IMG/VR virus record: IMGVR_UViG_3300034190_000422
Location: 1-33,630 of that record
Origin: a virus
Direction: 5' to 3' (one strand)
Length of the DNA stretch: 33,630 nucleotides
The notes beneath the pieces are model-generated. The model was not told the origin of the DNA and ran no database searches. It was given only the letters and a program-made list of their open reading frames with translations. A program made the position numbers and the translations under genes. Below are positions 5,311 through 13,377 of this stretch, piece by piece. Each line of letters starts with the position of its first letter. The stretch's first letter is position 1.

Positions 5311-6963
5311 ATGGAACAAGACAGCGGCAAATTTCTACGACACACATCATGTGATAAGTGCGGATCGTCAGATGCTAACGCAGTGTACGACGATGGTACT
5401 ACATGGTGCTTTTCTTGCGAAACATATGGAAGTGAGGATAACATGGAAGCGGCAGAATCGCCTATCAAGAATGTCTATACAACTAATTTATCTAGCGGTC
5501 AGGTAACCGCACTGCATGATCGTAAAATATCTACAGATACTTGCAAGTCATACGGTGTGACCACACTGAATAACAACGGCACTATCTTCAAACATATTTA
5601 TCCTTATCATGACGAGTCTGGTAATAAGATAGCCAATAAAATTAGAACAGTTCAGAACAAAGCTTTTCTTTCTGAGGGTAATATGTCTGGTGCTGTTTTG
5701 TTTGGACGTAAACATTTCTCTGCTAAAGGTAAATATATTACTATCACAGAGGGTGAGCTTGATGCTATGGCAGCTTACCAAATGTTTGGCAGTAAGTGGC
5801 CTTGTGTATCCGTCAAGTCTTCTAGCTCTGCCCTCGCAGACTGCAAGAAAAGTTTCGACTATCTTAATTCCTTTGAAAATATTATTATTTGTTTTGATAA
5901 TGATACACAGGGTCAGAAAGCATCTGAGAAAGTTGCTGGTTTGTTTGAACCACACAAATGTAAGATCGTAAAACTTACACAGTTCAAAGATGCCTCTGAC
6001 TATCTTCGTACTGGTCATCAAGAAACCTTTGTCCGTACATGGTGGTCAGCAGAACCTTACACACCAGCAGGTATCTTAAATCTTGATTCTCTTGGAGACT
6101 CTCTATACGACGAGGATTTCTGTGAGACAGTTCCCTATCCTTGGACGGGCCTAAATAAAAAGATATACGGTATGCGTACTGGAGAGTTGCTAACCTTTAC
6201 ATCAGGTTCTGGCATGGGTAAGAGCAGCATCATACGGGAACTTATGCACCACATCATGAAGAGTTCAGTGGACAACATTGGTGTACTTGCTTTAGAAGAA
6301 AGCATTCGTAACACTGCATTGAACATCATGTCTGTTGAGGCTAACCAACGTCTATACATCAAAGAGATACGAGATACTTTTTCTATCGACCAGCTACAAA
6401 AATGGCAGACTGATACCGTAGGTACAGGTAGGTTCTTTGCCTTCGATCACTTCGGTTCTATCTCCAACGACGAGATACTAAATCGAATACGCTTTATGGC
6501 AAAGGCTCTTGATTGTAAATGGATTATTCTTGATCACCTATCAATCCTTGTGTCTGGTCAGGAAGATGGAGATGAACGTCGATCTATTGATATACTAATG
6601 ACAAAGCTACGATCCCTTGTAGAGGAGACAGGAGTGGGCTTGCTGCTTGTGTCCCACTTACGACGGGCATCAGGTGACAAGGGTCATGAGGATGGACGAG
6701 AGGTATCCCTAGCACATCTCAGGGGTAGTCAAAGCATAGCCCATCTCTCAGATGGAGTGATAGCCTTGGAAAGAAACCAACAAGAAGAGGACGAGACACT
6801 GGCGAACACTACGGTTGTTCGTATCCTCAAGAACAGATACACAGGAGAGACAGGCATAGCAACCTACTTGTATTATGATAAGGAAACTGGTAGGATGTCA
6901 GAGATTTCTAATCCCTTTGAAGTAAACGATGACGATGAGGAGACAGATTTTGACAGCATCTAA
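5311..6963 (+). CDS. T7 gp4-like primase-helicase, 550 aa
   Basis: A bifunctional replication enzyme: it makes RNA primers and unwinds DNA as a ring helicase at the fork. Domains in order are a zinc-binding primase module (Cys14, Cys17, Cys33, Cys36); a TOPRIM core with Glu147 (TEGELDAM) and Asp196/Asp198 (CFDNDTQG); and a RecA-type helicase domain with Walker A GSGMGKS (299-305), Walker B-like WIILDHLSIL and downstream SHLRR and HLRGSQSIAH motifs. The full zinc module means it should prime as well as unwind. The start has AGGAGAG seven bases upstream. It precedes a nuclease-like gene and DNA polymerase in a tight operon. Confidence 0.95.
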   Translation: MEQDSGKFLRHTSCDKCGSSDANAVYDDGTTWCFSCETYGSEDNMEAAESPIKNVYTTNLSSGQVTALHDRKISTDTCKSYGVTTLNNNGTIFKHIYPYHDESGNKIANKIRTVQNKAFLSEGNMSGAVLFGRKHFSAKGKYITITEGELDAMAAYQMFGSKWPCVSVKSSSSALADCKKSFDYLNSFENIIICFDNDTQGQKASEKVAGLFEPHKCKIVKLTQFKDASDYLRTGHQETFVRTWWSAEPYTPAGILNLDSLGDSLYDEDFCETVPYPWTGLNKKIYGMRTGELLTFTSGSGMGKSSIIRELMHHIMKSSVDNIGVLALEESIRNTALNIMSVEANQRLYIKEIRDTFSIDQLQKWQTDTVGTGRFFAFDHFGSISNDEILNRIRFMAKALDCKWIILDHLSILVSGQEDGDERRSIDILMTKLRSLVEETGVGLLLVSHLRRASGDKGHEDGREVSLAHLRGSQSIAHLSDGVIALERNQQEEDETLANTTVVRILKNRYTGETGIATYLYYDKETGRMSEISNPFEVNDDDEETDFDSI

Positions 6964-7402
6964 AGTTAAGAAAAAGTTTGACCGTAACCTGTACAACATG
7001 GTTAATAAAAAGAGTGTTGATGCAGGTAAAAAATATTTAAAATCTATAGGGCATAAGATTACATCTACAAAAGAAGACTTTAAAGTAGACATCCGTAGCT
7101 CTAAGGATGGTGAGCAGTACCTTACAGAAGTAGAGGTGAAGCTAGTATGGGATGGTAAGTGGCCTGATCATTGGAAAGATATTCAACTAAGTGAACGTAA
7201 GAAAAGACTTATTGAATATGCAAAGAACAATGAAAAAGATTTATGCTTCCTTATCTTTAATAAAAGCTTTACATCTGCTTGGAAAATTGATAGTAATATA
7301 CTGGATGACTGTGAACTAAAGGAGGTTCCCAATAGGTTTGTATCTAAAGGAGAATACTTCTTTATTATTCCAACTGAAAAGGCTGAATTTATTACATTAT
7401 GA
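6950..7402 (+). CDS. hypothetical protein, possible PD-(D/E)XK nuclease fold, 150 aa
   Basis: A basic protein with a pattern reminiscent of restriction-type nucleases: an Asp in FKVDIRSS, then TEVEVKLVW (E-x-E-x-K) about 14 residues later, followed by a helix and a strand (CFLIFNK). This is a fold-level guess. The frame is open to an ATG at 6929 that lacks a ribosome binding site. TTG at 6950 has AGGAGA six bases upstream and yields MTASKVKKKFDRNLY; it is chosen tentatively. The gene overlaps the primase-helicase end and couples to DNA polymerase by ATGA, so a role in replication, recombination or host DNA breakdown is likely. Confidence 0.55.
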   Translation: MTASKVKKKFDRNLYNMVNKKSVDAGKKYLKSIGHKITSTKEDFKVDIRSSKDGEQYLTEVEVKLVWDGKWPDHWKDIQLSERKKRLIEYAKNNEKDLCFLIFNKSFTSAWKIDSNILDDCELKEVPNRFVSKGEYFFIIPTEKAEFITL

Positions 7403-9063
7403 GATGTATCCTTGACATAGAAACGAACGGGCTTCTAGACGAAGCAACTACTGTCCACTGTATAGTGGCTTATGACATCGACGGTAAGAAGCCCTACGTT
7501 TTCAAGGGCGAGGAATGTCGAGCAAAGTTTCCTAGCTTTGCAAAAAGTGTATCGCAGTTTATTATGCACAACGGTCTATCTTTTGATGCACCTGTGCTTA
7601 ATAAGCTATGTGGTACAGAGATTAAAGACAATACTATTTTAGATACCTTAATCCTATCACAGTTGTTTAATCCCATGAGAGATGGTGGACACTCACTAGA
7701 GTCATGGGGTGAACGGTTTAAGCTTCCGAAAGGAAGTGTAGAGAGCTTTGTTTATTACACTGAAGATATGTTAGAGTATTGTAAACAAGACGTTAATATC
7801 ACATACAAACTGTACAACTATCTAAAGGATGAAGGCTCTAAGTTTTCTAAAAGAAGTATTGATTTAGAACACCGGATAAGAAAGATTATAAATGATCAAG
7901 AAGACTTTGGTTTTTATCTAAACATTCCCTATGCAACAACCTTTATGGCTACGTTACAAGACAGGTCAGGAGATATTTACAATCAATTACAAGATGTATT
8001 TCCTCCTGTTGTAACGTCTGGCAGGGTACACAAGAGAAGTGGTAAACCTTTAAAAGATATTATTGAACCTTTCAATCCTGCATCTCGAAAGCAGATCAGT
8101 GAGAGACTAATGGAGTTAGGATGGGAACCTACAAAGAAAACTGATAAGGGTAATGTGATTGTAGATGAAGATGTATTAAGTACGATTAATATGGATGAAG
8201 CTAAATTAATATCTGAATATCTACTACTACAGAAACGACACACTCAGATAGCTTCATGGGTAGAAGCTGTTAAGACTGATGGAAGGGTACATGGTAGGGT
8301 ACTAACGCTACGGACTGTTACAGGTCGAATGGCACACACCTCACCTAACATGGCTCAAGTACCTGCAGTGTACTCTCCCTTTGGAAAGGAATGTCGTTCC
8401 TGCTGGACTGTAGAAAACTCAGAGACACATAGTCTTGTAGGGACTGATGCCTCTGGGTTAGAGTTAAGAGGACTTGCTCACTTCATGGATGATCAAAGGT
8501 TTACCGATGAGATTTTAACAGGTGATGTACATACAGCTAATCAAAAGATGGCTGGACTTGAAACGAGAGATCAAGCAAAGACATTTATTTATGCATTGAT
8601 GTATGGAGCAGGTGCCGCTAAGATTGGTTCTATTGTAGGAGGAGATGCAAAGACAGGAGAAAGATTAATCAATAAGTTCATGGGTAACATGCCTAAGTTT
8701 GGTTTATTAAAAAATAAATTGACAGAAGCTTCAGAGTCTGGCATTATCCGAGGACTAGACGGAAGGCTATTGCATATCAGATCACCGCATGCTTCTCTTA
8801 ATACTTTGATACAGGGATCAGGTGCGGTGATATGTAAACAATGGCTTGTTCAAATGACAGATAAAATAAAAGAGTCAGGAGTAGATGCAAAACTTGTAGC
8901 CAGTGTTCATGACGAATACCAATTCGAGGTCGCTAATGCCGACACAGAAAAGTTTGGTGAGATTACGAACGCTGCAATTAAAGAGACTGAAGAGATACAC
9001 AATCTAAAGTGTCCATTAGATTCTGAATTTAAAGTAGGAAAAAATTGGTCAGAAACGCATTAA
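7399..9063 (+). CDS. T7-like family A DNA polymerase with 3'-5' exonuclease, 554 aa
   Basis: The replicative polymerase. The N-terminal proofreading domain begins LDIETNG (Asp6, Glu8), followed by FIMHNGLSFDAPVL. The polymerase domain shows RTVTGRMAHTSPN, motif A GTDASGLELRGLAHFM (Asp350), O-helix RDQAKTFIYALMYG (Arg390, Lys394, Tyr398) and motif C VASVHDEY (His504, Asp505, Glu506). Tyr398 lies at the position of E. coli Phe762, as in T7 polymerase. There is no 5'-3' nuclease domain and no inserted DnaJ-like region as reported in HMO-2011-type phages. A processivity partner is not identifiable; host thioredoxin is used by T7 but cannot be assumed. Confidence 0.96.
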   Translation: MRCILDIETNGLLDEATTVHCIVAYDIDGKKPYVFKGEECRAKFPSFAKSVSQFIMHNGLSFDAPVLNKLCGTEIKDNTILDTLILSQLFNPMRDGGHSLESWGERFKLPKGSVESFVYYTEDMLEYCKQDVNITYKLYNYLKDEGSKFSKRSIDLEHRIRKIINDQEDFGFYLNIPYATTFMATLQDRSGDIYNQLQDVFPPVVTSGRVHKRSGKPLKDIIEPFNPASRKQISERLMELGWEPTKKTDKGNVIVDEDVLSTINMDEAKLISEYLLLQKRHTQIASWVEAVKTDGRVHGRVLTLRTVTGRMAHTSPNMAQVPAVYSPFGKECRSCWTVENSETHSLVGTDASGLELRGLAHFMDDQRFTDEILTGDVHTANQKMAGLETRDQAKTFIYALMYGAGAAKIGSIVGGDAKTGERLINKFMGNMPKFGLLKNKLTEASESGIIRGLDGRLLHIRSPHASLNTLIQGSGAVICKQWLVQMTDKIKESGVDAKLVASVHDEYQFEVANADTEKFGEITNAAIKETEEIHNLKCPLDSEFKVGKNWSETH

Positions 9064-9067
9064 GTTC

Positions 9068-9096
9068 TTGACATTCTAAATTAGTTATGGTAAAAC
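9068..9096 (+). promoter_or_regulatory. possible sigma70-type promoter after DNA polymerase
   Basis: A perfect -35 TTGACA (9068-9073) is followed after 17 bases by TAAAAC (9091-9096), which matches the -10 consensus at four of six positions. It lies in the 70-base gap between DNA polymerase and the HTH protein, one of the few true gaps on this strand. It would drive the HTH and SSB genes, which probably need higher output. The weak -10 limits confidence; TATTAT and TATACT nearby are wrongly spaced. Confidence 0.4.
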
Positions 9097-9133
9097 TATT
9101 ATACTGAAACAGACATGAAAGGAAAATATATTT

Positions 9134-9346
9134 ATGTCCAAGTGTGAATCTAAAGTATTAGCTGCCCTTCGTAAGGGCATGAGAGTAACTCGTAAGACTG
9201 CTATTGAACGAGGTTGGTGTGAGAATTTAACAGCAACCATTTCTAAACTAAGGCAAAAAGGTTTCTTAATTGAAACTATCAAGGCCAAGCTACCTGAAGG
9301 TGGTAGCTATACTCGTTATCGTTTACATGAAACAGCAGGAAGCTAA
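9134..9346 (+). CDS. small winged-helix/HTH protein, 70 aa
   Basis: A basic protein resembling small phage helix-turn-helix domains (HTH_39-like pattern): a first helix SKVLAALRKGMRVTRKTAI, a recognition-type helix around ENLTATISKLRQKGF, and a C-terminal wing (ETIKAKLPEGGSYTRYRL). It may be a DNA-binding regulator or a replication accessory factor. It follows a candidate promoter and sits immediately before SSB (AAGGAG site in the gap), so an autoregulatory role is possible. The start ATG at 9134 has AAAGGAAAA upstream. Confidence 0.7.
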   Translation: MSKCESKVLAALRKGMRVTRKTAIERGWCENLTATISKLRQKGFLIETIKAKLPEGGSYTRYRLHETAGS

Positions 9347-9357
9347 AGGAGTTTAAC

Positions 9358-9843
9358 ATGGTTGATCGTAAATATAATATTGTTTCTGGTACTGCTTATT
9401 GGGCGTCTGTTGTCGCACCTAACACCACATTCGATAGTGATGGTGTTTGGGAAGTTAATGTTTGTAACCTAGACGATGATGCTAAAGCAACCCTAGAAGC
9501 AGACGGTGTACTCATCCGAAACAAAGGTGATGAGAAAGGAGATTACGTCCAGATCAAACGTAAGGTCCGGCGTAGTGATGGTGGAGTTAATACTGCACCA
9601 AAGGTCGTTGATTCCAATAATTCCCCCATGCATAATACCCTTATTGGAAACGGCTCCCTCGTTAATGTTAAGTATCGTCCTTATGATTGGAAGTTCGGTA
9701 ACAAAACAGGAGTCGGTGCTGACCTAGTAGCTCTTCAAGTAGTAGACTTGGTAGAGTACCAACAGGCAGGAGGTTCGGATTTTGCTCCTGTCGATGGCGG
9801 GTTTACATCTTCGGAAGAAGATATCCCGTTCCCCTCTAACTAA
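9358..9843 (+). CDS. single-stranded DNA-binding protein, T7 gp2.5-like, 161 aa
   Basis: Position within the replication module, length and composition fit a phage ssDNA-binding protein that coats the lagging strand and organises the replisome. The body is beta-rich (VSGTAYWASVVAPNTTFD, later LVNVKYRPYDWKFG), as expected for an OB fold. The C-terminus is an acidic tail, SSEEDIPFPSN, which includes the DIPF motif typical of bacterial SSB tails. Phage and bacterial SSBs use such tails to recruit partner proteins. The start has AAGGAG at ideal spacing, and a strong hairpin follows the stop, both consistent with high expression. Confidence 0.8.
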   Translation: MVDRKYNIVSGTAYWASVVAPNTTFDSDGVWEVNVCNLDDDAKATLEADGVLIRNKGDEKGDYVQIKRKVRRSDGGVNTAPKVVDSNNSPMHNTLIGNGSLVNVKYRPYDWKFGNKTGVGADLVALQVVDLVEYQQAGGSDFAPVDGGFTSSEEDIPFPSN

Positions 9844-9850
9844 TGGTAAT

Positions 9851-9876
9851 GGGCAGGGCTTTTCGGAGTCCTGCCC
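9851..9876 (+). other. 11-bp hairpin with TTCG loop after the SSB gene
   Basis: GGGCAGGGCTT (9851-9861) pairs with GAGTCCTGCCC (9866-9876), including two G-U wobbles, around a TTCG loop. It begins eight bases after the SSB stop codon and ends eight bases before the preferred start of the next gene. No T-run follows. It could protect the SSB transcript 3' end after processing, or lower translation of the downstream gene. Confidence 0.6.
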
Positions 9877-9884
9877 TACCCATC

Positions 9885-10745
9885 ATGGAAAACATACACA
9901 CTCTTATAGAAGATATCTATTCATTATTTATGGAGGATAGTGATGCTCGTAGATCAAAAGATGATCTAAATAAAGCGGCAAAGAAAGCCGGAAGGAATAT
10001 AGCTACTGCTTTAGTTACAGCTATAGAAGAAAGAAAAGAAAAGAGACCCAATACATTACGTCTATCAAACATAGGAAGACCAAAGAGACAGCTATGGTAT
10101 CAGCTTAATGAAGTGTCTGGAGAGTCAACACTAAACCCAAGTGACTACATTAAATTTATTTATGGTCATATGCTTGAAGAGTTAGTTTTGTTTCTTTCCT
10201 ATGCTTCTGGACATCATGTATCAGAGCAACAGAAAAAAGTTAAGATAGGAGGTGTTGTAGGGCATAAGGATTGTAAGATTGATGGAGTCACAGTAGATGT
10301 AAAGAGTGCATCAGCTTATGCCTTTAAGAAATTTAAAGAAGGCACACTTTCAGAAGATGATCCCTTTGGTTACGTCAGTCAGCTATCTGCTTATGCTAAA
10401 GCAAACAATGAAAAGGAGGCAGCTTTCTTAGCTATTGATAAGTCCAGTGGCGAACTAACATTATTACCCTTACATCAGATGGAGTTCGATGATGTTGAAA
10501 CAAAGATTAAAGACATTAAAAAATCCTTGGAGCAACCAGAGCCGCCGTCTAAATGTTACGAAGACGTTCCCTTCGGTAAGTCTGGTAATCGCCACCTTGC
10601 CGTTGGTTGTAGGTACTGTGATTATAAGCGCCTGTGTTGGGCTGATGCTAACAATGGGGAAGGGCTTCGGGAGTTTAAGTATGCATCTGGTCCTGTATAT
10701 CTCACAGAAGTTAGATCAGTTCCTAATGTGGAAGAAGTTAAGTGA
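9885..10745 (+). CDS. RecB/Cas4-like PD-(D/E)XK exonuclease with cysteine cluster, 286 aa
   Basis: A nuclease of the PDDEXK_1 type. Visible motifs are GHKDCKIDG with an Asp, VDVKS (the D-x-K pair) and YVSQLSAYAKA (QxxxY). Near the C-terminus Cys242, Cys245 and Cys251 form CRYCDYKRLCW (C-x2-C-x5-C), with a further cysteine upstream (KCYED), suggesting an iron-sulphur cluster as in AddB and Cas4. It probably degrades host DNA or processes ends for recombination, like T7 gp6 functionally. The frame is open to 9843 (TAATG with SSB stop), but those codons lie in the hairpin. The ATG at 9885 (MENIHTLIEDIYSLF) looks more natural; 9843 is a real alternative. Confidence 0.8.
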   Translation: MENIHTLIEDIYSLFMEDSDARRSKDDLNKAAKKAGRNIATALVTAIEERKEKRPNTLRLSNIGRPKRQLWYQLNEVSGESTLNPSDYIKFIYGHMLEELVLFLSYASGHHVSEQQKKVKIGGVVGHKDCKIDGVTVDVKSASAYAFKKFKEGTLSEDDPFGYVSQLSAYAKANNEKEAAFLAIDKSSGELTLLPLHQMEFDDVETKIKDIKKSLEQPEPPSKCYEDVPFGKSGNRHLAVGCRYCDYKRLCWADANNGEGLREFKYASGPVYLTEVRSVPNVEEVK

Positions 10746-11074
10746 AAACCCAAAGTGCAAAAGCAAAGGGTAGGAGATTTCAACAGTGGGTCAGAGACAA
10801 GCTGATTGAGATACTCTCTATAAATGAAGAAGACGTAGAGAGTAGAAGTATGGGAGCCTCTGGAGAGGATTTAATAATGGCACAGGCGGCTCGTCAGAGG
10901 TTCCCCTTCTCCATTGAGTGTAAGAATCAAGAGAAGATAAATATATGGAATTCTTACAGTCAAGCAGAAACAAATTCAGGTAAGTATGAGCCTATACTAT
11001 TTATAAAAAAGAATAACAAGAAACCATTGGTGGTTATAGATGCGGAATATTTTATTAACTTATATAGAAAATAA
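10742..11074 (+). CDS. PD-(D/E)XK endonuclease, possible Holliday junction resolvase, 110 aa
   Basis: A short nuclease with the motif layout of phage junction-resolving enzymes: an N-terminal helix (KGRRFQQWVRDKLIEIL), Ser/Gly-rich GASGEDLIM with an Asp, and FPFSIECKNQ giving E-x-K, followed by helix and strand (PILFIKKNN). Functionally it may replace T7 endonuclease I, clearing branched DNA before packaging and breaking host DNA. It uses a GTG start overlapping the exonuclease stop (GTGA). The nuclease fold is well supported; the junction-resolving role is inferred from size and context. Confidence 0.75.
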   Translation: MKTQSAKAKGRRFQQWVRDKLIEILSINEEDVESRSMGASGEDLIMAQAARQRFPFSIECKNQEKINIWNSYSQAETNSGKYEPILFIKKNNKKPLVVIDAEYFINLYRK

Positions 11075-11390
11075 TCAAAAGCTTCATGTATACGATCCCA
11101 TTGAAAAGTCTACTGATCCTAATGTAGAACTTTTTAATGGAGTAATTCTGCAAGCTTTAGTTGACATATGTAGTGAAGAAGAGTATGTTACGAAACACCA
11201 TAAAGGAGCTAAAGAAGAAGCTATGGCTTGGTTCTTTTCTACTGTAGTATCTGTTGTGGATAACTTCGATATGGTATGTGACCTAGCAGGTATTAATTCT
11301 AGTAAAGTGAGAGACTTTGCTAGACGTATTACATTATCAGATAACAAAGAAGTATTGAGGCAACAAATGTTGAAACATTTTCATGACTGA
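11040..11390 (+). CDS. conserved-looking hypothetical phage protein, 116 aa
   Basis: No named family is recognised with confidence. The protein is helical, with an alanine- and aromatic-rich centre (AKEEAMAWFFSTVVSVVDNF) followed by DMVCDLAGINSSKVRDFARR, which resembles a small phage protein type often found near recombination genes. The final part could be a DNA-binding helix pair, but that is a guess. The ATG overlaps the nuclease gene by 35 bases, with no better start downstream. Confidence 0.55.
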   Translation: MRNILLTYIENNQKLHVYDPIEKSTDPNVELFNGVILQALVDICSEEEYVTKHHKGAKEEAMAWFFSTVVSVVDNFDMVCDLAGINSSKVRDFARRITLSDNKEVLRQQMLKHFHD

Positions 11391-11667
11391 ATCTAGAGAA
11401 GATTTTACATCTTACATTGTAAGGAGGCATAAAGAATTGGATTTTGATACGAGTGCTAAATCTACACAGGTAGGTGGTAATCATTATAAAGATTGTAAGA
11501 TACAACCTGTTGACTATATCCATGCTAATGAATTAGATTTCTTTGAGGGTAACATTGTTAAATATACTACTCGACATAGAAAGAAAGGTTCTGGCTCACA
11601 AGATATTAGAAAGGTTATCCATTACGCAGAGCTTATTTTGGACCTAGTGTACAACGAAAAACCATAG
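11383..11667 (+). CDS. DUF3310 family protein, 94 aa
   Basis: The sequence matches the DUF3310 (SaV-like) family of small phage proteins: VGGNHYKDCKIQPVDYI, LDFFEGNIVKYTTRHRKKG and DIRKVIHYAELILDL in the expected order. Some databases label relatives nucleotide kinases, but no P-loop is present and the function is unknown. It overlaps the previous gene by 8 bases (ATGACTGA) and precedes ribonucleotide reductase, a neighbourhood that suggests nucleotide metabolism. Confidence 0.85.
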   Translation: MTESREDFTSYIVRRHKELDFDTSAKSTQVGGNHYKDCKIQPVDYIHANELDFFEGNIVKYTTRHRKKGSGSQDIRKVIHYAELILDLVYNEKP

Positions 11668-11676
11668 GGGAAATAA

Positions 11677-13377
11677 ATGTTTAAGTCTAACAAAAATCCA
11701 CAATTTAGATCAAAGTTTTCAGAAGATATTTTCTATACAAAGTACTCTCATGAAGGTGCAGAGACTATGCATGAGTTGGCATCCACTCTTGTAGAAGATG
11801 TATGTCAAAGCCATATGAGTAAGTCTGAGAAGGACGAACTTGTAAGTCACATTGCGGACCTACGTTTTCTGCCGGGAGGACGCTATCTTTATTATGCAGG
11901 TAGAGATAAAAAGTTTTTTAATAATTGTTATCTATTAGATTGTGAAGAAGACACAAGAGAAGATTGGGCTAACCTGTCATGGAAAGCAGAGAGTTGCCTT
12001 ATGACAGGCGGTGGTATAGGTGCAGACTATTCTGTGTATCGACCAGAGGGTAAAACACTTGGAGGCACAGGAGGCATCTCCAGTGGTCCTCTACCTAAGA
12101 TGCAGATGATCAATGAAATTGGTCGAAGGGTCATGCAGGGTGGTAGCCGTAGGTCTGCTATCTATGCAAGTCTTAATTGGAAGCATGAAGATATCTATAA
12201 GTTTCTTGGATCAAAGAACTGGAAAGAGATGCCTATAGGTACAACAGGTCAGACGTTGTTCGATGTTAAACAGGATGATTTTAATTTTCCTGCTCCACTT
12301 GATATGACTAATGTCTCTGTTAATTATGATACAGAGTGGCTGTTAAACTACTGGAATACAGGAGAACTTGGAGATGTCTTTATCACTAATGTACGGCAAG
12401 CTTTATCAACCGCAGAACCCGGCTTCAGCTTCAACTTCTTTGACAAAGAACATGAGACACTTAGAAACGCCTGTACAGAAGTTACAGCAAACAACAGGAA
12501 TGCACAGGACGGAGGTGATGATTCCGATGTATGTAATCTGGGTAGTCTTAATTTTGCTAGGATTGATGGCGTTCAGCAACTTCGTTCGGTGGTCGAACTG
12601 GCTACCAAGTTCTTAATCTGTGGTACACTACGAGCGCAACTACCTTATGATAAAGTTTATAGAACAAGGGAAAAGAACCGTCGCCTTGGGCTAGGTTTAA
12701 TGGGATTACATGAGTGGCTTATCCAACGAGGAAGCCGCTATGAAACAACAGAAGAGATGCATCGTTGGTTAAAAATTTATAAGTCAGAATCAGATAAAGT
12801 TTCTAGAGACTTTTCTAATAAACTAAATATCTCTAGCCCTGTTGCTATAAGGGCGGTAGCCCCAACAGGAACTATTGGTATTATTGCTGGTACGTCAACA
12901 GGTGTAGAACCTATCTTTGCTGTAGCCTACAAGAGAAGGTATCTAAAGAATCGGCGGTGGCATTACCAATACGTTGTTGATAGTGCAGCACAGGAGATGA
13001 TTGAGTTGTATGATACTGATCCAGATAAGATTGAGTCAGCTATAGACTTAGCTACAGACTACGAACGTAGACTTTCTTTTCAGGCAAACATTCAAGAGTA
13101 TGTGGATATGTCAATCTCCAGTACGATTAATCTTCCTGCTTGGGGATCAAAAGAAAACAATGAAGACCTTGTTGTTCCCTTTGCTAATACCCTTGCTAAG
13201 TATGCACACAGACTTAGAGGATTTACCTGCTACCCTGACGGTAGTCGAGGAGGACAACCTCTAACTGTTGTACCATATAAAGAAGCTGTAGATAAACTTG
13301 GCGAAGAGTTTGAAGAGAACATCCAGACACATGATATCTGTGAGATAGCTGGTACAGGAGGGGTCTGTGGGGTATAA
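11677..13377 (+). CDS. nrdJ: class II (B12-dependent) ribonucleotide reductase, 566 aa
   Basis: Reduces ribonucleotides to deoxyribonucleotides using adenosylcobalamin to make a cysteine radical. Visible active-site parts are Cys84 (NNCYLLDC), the thiyl motif N-A-C-T-E with Cys266 and Glu268, the redox partner Cys286 in VCNLGSLNF, and a C-terminal shuttle pair Cys555/Cys564. PTGTIGIIAGTSTGVEP is the phosphate-binding region. No separate radical-generating subunit gene lies nearby, which fits class II. The distance Cys266-Cys286 is longer than usual, implying a small insertion, and the enzyme is short for the family. Cobalamin must come from the host or medium. A GGGGA site precedes the start. 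Confidence 0.93.
   Translation: MFKSNKNPQFRSKFSEDIFYTKYSHEGAETMHELASTLVEDVCQSHMSKSEKDELVSHIADLRFLPGGRYLYYAGRDKKFFNNCYLLDCEEDTREDWANLSWKAESCLMTGGGIGADYSVYRPEGKTLGGTGGISSGPLPKMQMINEIGRRVMQGGSRRSAIYASLNWKHEDIYKFLGSKNWKEMPIGTTGQTLFDVKQDDFNFPAPLDMTNVSVNYDTEWLLNYWNTGELGDVFITNVRQALSTAEPGFSFNFFDKEHETLRNACTEVTANNRNAQDGGDDSDVCNLGSLNFARIDGVQQLRSVVELATKFLICGTLRAQLPYDKVYRTREKNRRLGLGLMGLHEWLIQRGSRYETTEEMHRWLKIYKSESDKVSRDFSNKLNISSPVAIRAVAPTGTIGIIAGTSTGVEPIFAVAYKRRYLKNRRWHYQYVVDSAAQEMIELYDTDPDKIESAIDLATDYERRLSFQANIQEYVDMSISSTINLPAWGSKENNEDLVVPFANTLAKYAHRLRGFTCYPDGSRGGQPLTVVPYKEAVDKLGEEFEENIQTHDICEIAGTGGVCGV

Noticed and set aside
5548-6021. 157-aa minus-strand open frame
   Set aside because: Lies fully within the primase-helicase TOPRIM region, whose coding is certain.
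7399-9063. HMO-2011-type DNA polymerase with an internal DnaJ-like domain
   Set aside because: The polymerase runs from exonuclease to palm motifs in normal T7-like order with no J-domain HPD motif.
11161-11189. TTGACA-17-TATGTT promoter-like sequence
   Set aside because: It is inside the coding sequence of the 116-aa gene with only a fair -10 box; in an AT-rich genome this is likely chance.
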